Assembly (NCBI GenBank): GCA_002441005.1
Contig: DJWO01000009.1
Location: forward strand, 372,001 to 436,000
Direction: 5' to 3'
Length of the DNA: 64,000 nucleotides
Source: Candidatus Aminicenantes bacterium UBA6228
Lineage (GTDB): Bacteria; Acidobacteriota; Aminicenantia; Aminicenantales; Saccharicenantaceae
This document shows, in pieces, positions 58,705 through 64,000 of the stretch. Made by a program: the position numbers and the translations under genes. The notes below the pieces were generated by a model that was not told the DNA's origin, searched no databases, and worked only from the letters and a program-made list of their open reading frames with translations. Position 1 is the stretch's first letter. Each line of letters starts with the position of its first letter.

Positions 58705-60162
58705 ATGCTGAAAATTGCTCTTCTTACCCCGGAATTGTCTCCTTATGCCAGATCAGGCGAGCTAGCCGAAGCCACAGCTGGACTGGCCAAGTACCTGGCC
58801 CGGGCTGGTCATGAAGTATCTGTTTTTCTGCCTTATTACCGCCGGTCTGAACTTGAATCCCTTAACAAAAAAGCTCTTCAACCTGAGCTTCTGGTGCCGG
58901 TTGGCTCTAAGAAGCTCCAGACCGCAGTTTTCAAGGCTGAAGTTGACAAATACAGCCTTTATCTTATTGATCAGCCAAAGTATTTTCACCGGGATTATAT
59001 CTATGGCTCGCCTAAGGGTGACTATCTCGATAATGATGAAAGGTTTATCTTTCTTAACCGGGCGGTCTGCGAATTCCTCGCTGCTTCCAGAATGAAGCTG
59101 GATGTAATTCACTGCCATAACTGGGCAACCGCCGTTGGGCCTCTCTTCCTAAAATCTATTTATCAAAAAAAACCGAACCTGAAAAAGGCGGCTGCTCTTC
59201 TGACCATCCATAATTTTTCTTATCAGGGAGAATTCCCGGCCGAATCTCTCGGCCTGACCGGTCTTAGCTGGAACTATCTCAATTCCCATCAGTTAGCCTT
59301 CAGGGGTAAATTTAATTTTCTGAAGGCCGGCATACTTTTTTCAGAAGTGGTTAATACGGTCAGTGCAACCTACCGCGACGAAGTTTTAAAGCATCATCAA
59401 GAAGTCAGCAGTTTATTCTCCAAAAGGAATAAGCCGCTTTATGGCCTGAGAAATGGTTTAGACACTGAAGAGTGGAACCCGGCCACTGATCCCCTGATTC
59501 CGGCCAATTTTTCCCCTGCTGACCTCTCCGGGAAAAAAGCCTGTAAAAGACAGTTGATTAAAGACTTTGGCCTGCAGCTCAATGAAACCAGGCCGGTGTT
59601 AGCTGTGGTTGGCTATCTGACCAGATTAAAAGGTATAGAGCTGATCCTTGAAGCCATTAATGATCTGCTGGCTCTGGATTGCGGTCTGGTAGTAGCCGGG
59701 CAGGGCAATGAGATTTATGAACAGGCGCTTTTGAAGCTTCAGGACATTCACCGTGGAAAACTGGGCGTTCAGCTCGATTTGAGCCCAGGATTTTTTCACC
59801 GGGTGATCGCCGGCGCTGATCTTTTATTGATGCCTTCGCTCGAAGAGCCCTGCGGGCTGACCCTGATGCAAGCTATGAGATATGGAACGGTGCCGGTAGC
59901 CCGGTCAGTCGGCGGTTTGCGGGAATCGATGGAACGTTTCTCTCCAGAAAATAATTCCGGTCATAGTTTTGAGTTTGGTGACTATTCCGGCCAGGCCTTT
60001 TTAAGAGCGGTGAGAGAAGCCCTGACCTTTTACCGGCAGCCGGAGGTCTGGTCAAGCATCATGTCCCGCTGTCTAGATCAGAATAATTCCTGGACACGGG
60101 TTATTTCTCAATATGAAATTCTTTATCAAAAAGCCGTCAGGTTAAAAAGGAGGTCGGGATGA
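58705..60162 (+). CDS. glgA: Glycogen/starch synthase-like glycosyltransferase (GT5)
   Basis: The 485-residue protein has the GT5 N-terminal unit (LLTPELSPYA), IHCHNWATAVGPLF, LTIHNFSYQGEF, VNTVSATYRDEVL, YGLRNGLDTEEWNPATD, GYLTRLKGIELI and PSLEEPCGLTLMQAMRYGTVPVARSVGGLRE, all typical of GlgA. The sugar-nucleotide loop near residues 15-20 reads ARSGELAEA where the family has K-T-G-G-L. The Lys that contacts ADP-glucose is Arg16 and the second Gly is Glu19. The enzyme could therefore use another donor or work differently. It overlaps trxA (ATGA). Confidence 0.85.
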   Translation: MLKIALLTPELSPYARSGELAEATAGLAKYLARAGHEVSVFLPYYRRSELESLNKKALQPELLVPVGSKKLQTAVFKAEVDKYSLYLIDQPKYFHRDYIYGSPKGDYLDNDERFIFLNRAVCEFLAASRMKLDVIHCHNWATAVGPLFLKSIYQKKPNLKKAAALLTIHNFSYQGEFPAESLGLTGLSWNYLNSHQLAFRGKFNFLKAGILFSEVVNTVSATYRDEVLKHHQEVSSLFSKRNKPLYGLRNGLDTEEWNPATDPLIPANFSPADLSGKKACKRQLIKDFGLQLNETRPVLAVVGYLTRLKGIELILEAINDLLALDCGLVVAGQGNEIYEQALLKLQDIHRGKLGVQLDLSPGFFHRVIAGADLLLMPSLEEPCGLTLMQAMRYGTVPVARSVGGLRESMERFSPENNSGHSFEFGDYSGQAFLRAVREALTFYRQPEVWSSIMSRCLDQNNSWTRVISQYEILYQKAVRLKRRSG

Positions 60163-60494
60163 GCAATAAAGTTCTTCAACTCAATGAAAGCAATTTCGAG
60201 CAGGAAGTACTTAAGTCCAATTTGCCAGTGCTGGTTGACTTCTTTGCCCCCTGGTGTGGACCCTGTCAAATGGTGGCACCAGTGATAGAAGACCTGGCTG
60301 AAAGTCATCAGGGGAAACTAAAGGTGGCCAAACTCAATGTTGACGAGAATTCAGGCCTGTCGAGCCGCTATCAGATCCTGAGCATTCCGACTATGATTCT
60401 TTTCAAGAACGGGCAGCCGGTTGATTCTCTGACCGGAGCCTCAACTAAATCCAAGCTGGAAACTTTTTTAGGACGTCACCTTCAGCCGGTCTGA
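60159..60494 (+). CDS. trxA: Thioredoxin
   Basis: This 111-residue thioredoxin has the active site WCGPC (FFAPWCGPCQM, near 33) and the cis-Pro in LSIPTM. Its ATG overlaps the glgA stop. It is cytoplasmic, a general disulfide reductant. It ends 13 nt before the convergent YihY-family gene. Confidence 0.96.
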   Translation: MSNKVLQLNESNFEQEVLKSNLPVLVDFFAPWCGPCQMVAPVIEDLAESHQGKLKVAKLNVDENSGLSSRYQILSIPTMILFKNGQPVDSLTGASTKSKLETFLGRHLQPV

Positions 60495-60507
60495 AACAAA
60501 TAGCTGA

Positions 60508-61395
60508 TCAGGCTGGCCGGGAACGGTGATAGCTGGCCAGTTCATTGTTTTCATTCATAATGGCCACCAGTTCAGCTCCCCACAGCAAAATAACCAGGGA
60601 AGACGAGATCCAGAGAAGGAAAAAAATAACAGAAGTCAGGGTACCGGCCAGGACTCTGGACAGCACCAGGCCGACCGCTGAAAAGTGGATCGCATAGAAA
60701 GCAAAACCCCTTTTAAATATCTCCCAGAAGACAGCAGTAATAGCGGCTCCGAGCAGAGCACTGCGGGTCTGAACTCTGACCTCGGGTATAAACTTATAAA
60801 GGATAAAGATCATTAAAAAAGTTAAGAAGAAGGGCAGGAGATACTGAAAGAAGAAGCTGTTCAGGACATTAACCGCCTGGGGATTAATAAATCCGGAAAA
60901 AACCGGGCTCTGGCGGAGCAATTGCTGGAAGGCAATCCAGACGGCAGTAATTGATAAAGACAGCAGTAAGAAAACACCGATAAGAAGCATAACCACATAT
61001 TCAATCAGCCGGTTATAAATAAAGGAATGATTATATTTAGCCCGGAAGATCCTGTTGATGGCGGTTAGCAGATTGGAAAAGAGGAAGGAGGCGGCGATTA
61101 GAGACCCGATAATCCCGAACCAGCCCAGATTGGACAGACTGCCGCCCAGGGCTTGAAGCTTTTGGAAAAAAGCCGGATCCAACTGAGCAAAAAATTCATC
61201 GGTAAAAATATTTAAACTGCGGAAAATAAGTTCAGAATTACCAAGAATTTTCCCCCCCAGAAAGGCAAAGAGGGCAATTAAAGGAATCAGGCCAAGCAGG
61301 GAGAAATAAGAAATAACGATGGCCGCTGTAAAACAGCGGTCATCGTTAAACCTTTTCCAGGAAGCTAAAATAATTTGAAAAAAATTAGCAGCCAT
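60508..61395 (-). CDS. YihY/BrkB-family inner-membrane protein
   Basis: This 295-residue protein has about six membrane segments and the family landmarks: AAIVISYFSLLGLIPLIAL at the start, FLFSNLLTAINRIFRA, FILYKFIPEV and LLWISSSLVILLWGAELVAIMNE. Members are often named ribonuclease BN or virulence factor BrkB, but the function is uncertain. It lies 28 nt downstream of atpE and probably shares its transcript. Confidence 0.9.
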   Translation of the reverse strand: MAANFFQIILASWKRFNDDRCFTAAIVISYFSLLGLIPLIALFAFLGGKILGNSELIFRSLNIFTDEFFAQLDPAFFQKLQALGGSLSNLGWFGIIGSLIAASFLFSNLLTAINRIFRAKYNHSFIYNRLIEYVVMLLIGVFLLLSLSITAVWIAFQQLLRQSPVFSGFINPQAVNVLNSFFFQYLLPFFLTFLMIFILYKFIPEVRVQTRSALLGAAITAVFWEIFKRGFAFYAIHFSAVGLVLSRVLAGTLTSVIFFLLWISSSLVILLWGAELVAIMNENNELASYHRSRPA

Positions 61396-61423
61396 CTATC
61401 GGGTCAGCAGGACGGCAGCTTAA

Positions 61424-61759
61424 TCAATAAGCTCCCCATTTGACCATGAGGATGATGATGGTGATGAGCAAAGCATAAATAACCAGCGTTTCAATCAACA
61501 CCAGCCCGAAAATCAGGATACCGCGGATATTCTGCCCCCCCGCCGGGTTACGGGAAATGCTCTCGCAGGCTGAAGTTATAGCTTTAGCCTGGCCGAAAGC
61601 TCCGGCGACCACGGCGACAGTGATCACGGCTCCTCCCACGATTAGCGACAGCTTAAATAGAGAAGCCCGGGCCGGATCAACAGTCTGAGCAGCCAGCGGA
61701 CTGAAAGAGACCATCAGAGAAAAAAGCAACAGGGCTAAGGTCTTACCTTTTTTTGTCAT
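61424..61759 (-). CDS. atpE: F-type ATP synthase subunit c
   Basis: This c-ring subunit has two membrane helices, here with an N-terminal extension of about 30 residues that looks like a signal peptide (LALLLFSLMVSFSPLAAQ). The ion-binding carboxylate is Glu90 (LVLIETLVIYAL), with Gln57 in helix 1 and Thr91 and Tyr95 nearby. The RNP loop is present. A Gln on helix 1 plus Glu followed by a hydroxyl residue resembles Na+-binding rings. AAGGAG lies 9 nt before the ATG. It follows atpB by 30 nt. Confidence 0.95.
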   Translation of the reverse strand: MTKKGKTLALLLFSLMVSFSPLAAQTVDPARASLFKLSLIVGGAVITVAVVAGAFGQAKAITSACESISRNPAGGQNIRGILIFGLVLIETLVIYALLITIIILMVKWGAY

Positions 61760-61789
61760 GTAAAATACTCCTTTTGGTTATATTCTCGA

Positions 61790-62533
61790 TCATTCTTGTT
61801 CTTCCTCCACCGCTCCGGCTAAGTAGATGCAGGTCAGCAAAACAAAGACATAAGCCTGAATGACAGCAGTAAAAATGGCTATAGCCATAAAAGGCAAAGG
61901 TAAAAGATAGGGAATGATGGATAGCATGATCAAAATTAATAATTCTTCAGAAAAAATATTGCCAAAAAGACGCATGGAAAGCGAAACCGGCCGGGACAAA
62001 TGGGAAATGATTTCAATTGGCAGGAGCAGCGGGGCCAGAAATGGGTTTCCGCCCGTAAAGTGCTTCAGATAGCCGAACAAACCTTGAGCTTTAATCCCCT
62101 GCCAGTGATAATAAAGCCAGACAACCAGAGCGCAGCCCAGAGTCACATTCAATTTACTGGTTGGAGCCATAAAACCGGGAATTAAGCCAAGAAGATTAGC
62201 AGTTAGAATAAAAAGTCCGACCGAAGCCACCAGAGGCAGGTATTTTCTGCCTTCTAAGCCCATCGTATCGTCAATCAGGCCTTCAAAGAAATCAATCAGG
62301 CTCTCCAGAATAACCTGGGACCTGGTGGGAACAAGCTGCAATCGCCGGCCGAAAAGGCCCAGAAGGATAGATAGTAAAACAACTACTATAATACTCATGA
62401 CCACATAGTCTGGTATCAAGTGGTAGGGATCTTTAACTTCCTGGCCGAAGACTCTGAGGACAGCTGCCACCACCGGGCCAAAAATCAGATTAAAGCCCTG
62501 GACCAGGGGAAGAGAATGCTCTAAGCCTTCCAT
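61790..62533 (-). CDS. atpB: F-type ATP synthase subunit a
   Basis: Subunit a forms the ion half-channels next to the c-ring. This 247-residue membrane protein has the essential Arg in SLSMRLFGNIFSEELL (near 190), LTANLLGLIPGF and a final QAYVFVLLTCIYLAGAVE helix. Its start overlaps the preceding AtpI-like gene by 13 nt. The genes for subunits b, delta, alpha, gamma, beta and epsilon are not in this window. Confidence 0.96.
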   Translation of the reverse strand: MEGLEHSLPLVQGFNLIFGPVVAAVLRVFGQEVKDPYHLIPDYVVMSIIVVVLLSILLGLFGRRLQLVPTRSQVILESLIDFFEGLIDDTMGLEGRKYLPLVASVGLFILTANLLGLIPGFMAPTSKLNVTLGCALVVWLYYHWQGIKAQGLFGYLKHFTGGNPFLAPLLLPIEIISHLSRPVSLSMRLFGNIFSEELLILIMLSIIPYLLPLPFMAIAIFTAVIQAYVFVLLTCIYLAGAVEEEQE

Positions 62534-62922
62534 TGTTTTATATTCACCAGGTTTCTGATGGCTTCTATCAAGACGGCTACCACCAGTGAAGAAAAGCCGG
62601 CAACGAAAGCAATAACCTTTCCTCTAAAGATAAAAATTATAGCCAAAAAGATCAGGCAAATCAATAAAAGGCGCAGGCTGAACAGGACCAGGGCCCTCTT
62701 CACCAGGACAGTTCTCTTTCCGCCGAGATAACGGTTAACAAAAGATTTCAGGCTAATAAAGCCAACGGCGGCCAGGATGGCTCCCCCGGCCACCAGAACC
62801 GCCGAGACGGGATCAAGGAATAACAGAACTAAAATCGAGGCCAGACAACCTATAGCTAGAGTCTCAACTGGAACTCTTTTTAAAGATTTTTCAAACTGAT
62901 CGGGAGAGGTTATTTCTTCCAT
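62521..62922 (-). CDS. AtpI-like small membrane protein of the ATP synthase operon
   Basis: This 133-residue protein has four hydrophobic segments (VETLAIGCLASILVLLFL; AVLVAGGAILAAVGFISL; LLLICLIFLAIIFIF; VIAFVAGFSSLVVAVLI), the layout of ATP synthase protein I, which helps c-ring assembly. It sits between the AtpZ-like gene and atpB, overlapping the latter, which supports the role. Sequence similarity alone is weak. Confidence 0.7.
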   Translation of the reverse strand: MEEITSPDQFEKSLKRVPVETLAIGCLASILVLLFLDPVSAVLVAGGAILAAVGFISLKSFVNRYLGGKRTVLVKRALVLFSLRLLLICLIFLAIIFIFRGKVIAFVAGFSSLVVAVLIEAIRNLVNIKQWKA

Positions 62923-62937
62923 CTGACACCTGATTTA

Positions 62938-63183
62938 CTAGTCCTCTTTTTTATTGAGGTCGTCCGCGGCTTCATTTTCCCTTAAATATTTTCTTATCCC
63001 GCGGAAAAGATTCAATAATCCTGATATTATACCGAAGACCAGCCAGATAAGCAGCAGATAAGGCTCGGTTTTAAACCAGCGGTCAAGTAAATAACCAATA
63101 GCCAGGCCGACAGCAATCGAGGAGGGCAAAATCAGGGCTAAAGAGGACACCGCTGCCATCTTCTTAAAATCAGGGCGAACCAA
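62938..63183 (-). CDS. AtpZ/AtpI-family protein, first gene of the ATP synthase F0 operon
   Basis: This 81-residue protein has two membrane helices with the family pattern IAVGLAIGYLLDRWF and a second helix LLLIWLVFGIISGLLNLFR, then a charged tail. Such proteins precede atpB in many operons and are linked to c-ring assembly or Mg2+/Ca2+ transport. The TTG start has AGAGG 7 nt upstream. It is the promoter-proximal gene of the 63183-60508 operon. Confidence 0.8.
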   Translation of the reverse strand: MVRPDFKKMAAVSSLALILPSSIAVGLAIGYLLDRWFKTEPYLLLIWLVFGIISGLLNLFRGIRKYLRENEAADDLNKKED

Positions 63184-63231
63184 TGATTTCCTCTCCTCCA
63201 GATAAAGCTACCTTTTTCTTGCATTAATCAC

Positions 63232-63237
63232 TATAAT
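63232..63237 (+). promoter_or_regulatory. -10 element in the divergent spacer between the atp operon and the small secreted gene
   Basis: The AT-rich 63190-63260 spacer contains a perfect TATAAT (63232-63237) pointing toward the plus-strand gene. No strong -35 box stands 16-18 nt before it. The promoter of the minus-strand atp operon must lie in the same stretch, but I cannot place it. Confidence 0.35.
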
Positions 63238-63314
63238 ATACAATAATAAATCTTAATTTGTTGTCTTATCAACAGAAAAAGGGTAAAAGTCAGTTCAGGC
63301 ATGGAGAAGAGAAG

Positions 63315-63752
63315 TTGATTGCTCGCAGGCAGAGGGGACCTGTTTTGTTCATCTTGATGAGCCTGTTTATTATTCTGCTGGCCGGGGGCAGCACCAAACT
63401 GGCTGCTCAGTCCACTTCGTCCGGGCATCAGCTGGTTACTGACCCTTTCTATCTCAAGGTTTTTGAAGAAGCCAGAGCCAACTTTAACCGTGGCGATTAT
63501 AAAAAGGCCTTTGAGAATTTTAAGATAGCTGCTTTCGGCTTGCTGGATGAGCCTGATCTTCTCGGCCAGGCCTATGTTTATCTGACTGTTTCTGCCTATC
63601 AATTAGGCCAGGCAGATCAGGTAGAACATTATCTTGATCAAATTTCGCGTCTCAAATTGTTTGGCCGGATTTCTGCTTCTACACTCCCTAAAGAGGTCAA
63701 GGACAAATTCAAGGAAATTTGTGACAGCTATAAAATTTTGACCAGCGGTTAA
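63315..63752 (+). CDS. Small secreted protein with TPR-like helices
   Basis: The TTG at 63315 has GGAG 8 nt upstream and gives 145 residues; an in-frame TTG at 63258 adds a hydrophilic stretch and is less likely. The N-terminus is a signal peptide (RRQRGPVLFILMSLFIILLAGG ending in AAQS, read in parts). The mature part has tetratricopeptide-like helices (FEEARANFNRGDYKKAFENF; LGQAYVYLTVSAYQLGQADQVEHYL). It is probably periplasmic or outer-membrane associated. A terminator follows the stop. Confidence 0.72.
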   Translation: MIARRQRGPVLFILMSLFIILLAGGSTKLAAQSTSSGHQLVTDPFYLKVFEEARANFNRGDYKKAFENFKIAAFGLLDEPDLLGQAYVYLTVSAYQLGQADQVEHYLDQISRLKLFGRISASTLPKEVKDKFKEICDSYKILTSG

Positions 63753-63762
63753 TCTTCCGGTC

Positions 63763-63781
63763 AGCCTTAGAGGCTTTTTTT
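63763..63781 (+). terminator. Rho-independent terminator
   Basis: AGCCT-TAG-AGGCT is followed by a seven-T run ending at 63781. It lies 10 nt after the stop of the secreted gene. The T-run touches the stop codon of the convergent gene. Confidence 0.65.
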
Positions 63782-64000
63782 CATTTCAACTTTAGACCAA
63801 GAGCTGAAGCTAGATTTTTATCGGTTATTGCCCGGCCTTTTTCCCGGAAAACGAGGCCAAAGCTTCCATCAAATTCCCACATGGCCCAGCTGATCCGATA
63901 CTTGTCGAGAGCCAGCCGGACATCCCTGATCCAGGCCCGGCGAAATGGCGGCAGGCAATAGTCCCGGTAAGCTCCAAATTCGTTGCAGAAAAGCCTGACT
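63781..64000 (-). CDS. C-terminal part of a glycoside hydrolase family 5 enzyme, cut by window edge
   Basis: The minus strand encodes 72 residues before a TGA at 63781-63783, beginning within VRLFCNEFGAYRDY at the window edge. NEFG carries the nucleophile-type Glu of GH5 cellulases. The following WIRDVRLALDKYRISWAMWEFDGSFGLV matches their last strand and helix (read in parts). The catalytic domain ends here without extra modules. The N-terminal part, any signal peptide and the substrate are outside the window. Confidence 0.75.
   Translation of the reverse strand, partial: VRLFCNEFGAYRDYCLPPFRRAWIRDVRLALDKYRISWAMWEFDGSFGLVFREKGRAITDKNLASALGLKLK

Noticed and set aside
1..64000. CRISPR arrays, insertion sequences, integrase/att sites, toxin-antitoxin pairs
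   Set aside because: No regularly spaced direct repeats, transposase or integrase motifs, or paired small toxin-antitoxin genes were seen on either strand.

Overview
This 64 kb window is chromosomal DNA from a bacterium of moderate GC content, dense in housekeeping genes. I see no CRISPR array, insertion sequence, prophage or rRNA operon. The mix suggests an uncultivated anaerobic heterotroph of the Acidobacteriota / Candidatus Aminicenantes type. It combines an NAD-coupled [NiFe] hydrogenase, a split B12-dependent methionine synthase, carbamate kinase with ornithine carbamoyltransferase, a cyclic-2,3-diphosphoglycerate-synthetase-like GTPase, a beta-propeller gene fragment and a glycoside hydrolase. 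The phylum is an inference from gene content and is only moderately sure.

Layout. 1-3418 (minus) is a very large AMP-binding acyl-CoA-ligase-like gene that runs off the left edge. tRNA-Val(TAC) and an HD-GYP response regulator follow (plus), then tandem tRNA-Lys/tRNA-Glu (minus) and gatC-gatA-lipoprotein (minus). 8178-14241 (plus) is a compact hydrogenase operon: hoxF-hoxU-hoxY-hoxH, an endopeptidase, hypB and hypA. 14319-19315 (minus) is a methionine operon, metF-metH-separate reactivation domain, behind a long structured leader. sppA and a small membrane protein follow. 21064-22470 is a scarred patch: a 5'-truncated phzF abuts a truncated propeller fragment and a short secreted ORF.

22671-36552 (plus) carries guaA, dnaE, a degenerate receiver gene, valS, birA, coaX, an unknown gene, rnr, and a protein resembling the C-terminal winged-helix half of SelB without its GTPase. 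36573-41980 (minus) is an operon of a cPGS-like GTPase, arcC, argF and a 705-residue unknown. A phosphodiesterase gene and tRNA-Val(GAC) follow.

43177-60494 (plus) is a long collinear run: thrS, infC (AUU start), rpmI, rplT, pheS, pheT, a ZapB-like gene, zapA, a structured spacer, rny, a YmdB-type phosphodiesterase, xseA, xseB, ispA, dxs, tlyA, nadK, then glgA and trxA. It covers translation, cell division, RNA turnover and isoprenoid synthesis. 60508-63183 (minus) holds the membrane part of an F-type ATP synthase (an AtpZ-like gene, an AtpI-like gene, atpB, atpE) plus a YihY-family gene. The remaining ATP synthase subunits are not here. The window ends in a small secreted repeat-type protein and the C-terminal end of a family-5 glycoside hydrolase.

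Two regulatory themes stand out. Many promoters fit TTGACA-N16..18-TATAAT. Several genes without a Shine-Dalgarno (gatC, guaA, the 42821 phosphodiesterase, perhaps birA) have a -10 box 6-7 nt before the ATG, which points to leaderless mRNAs.
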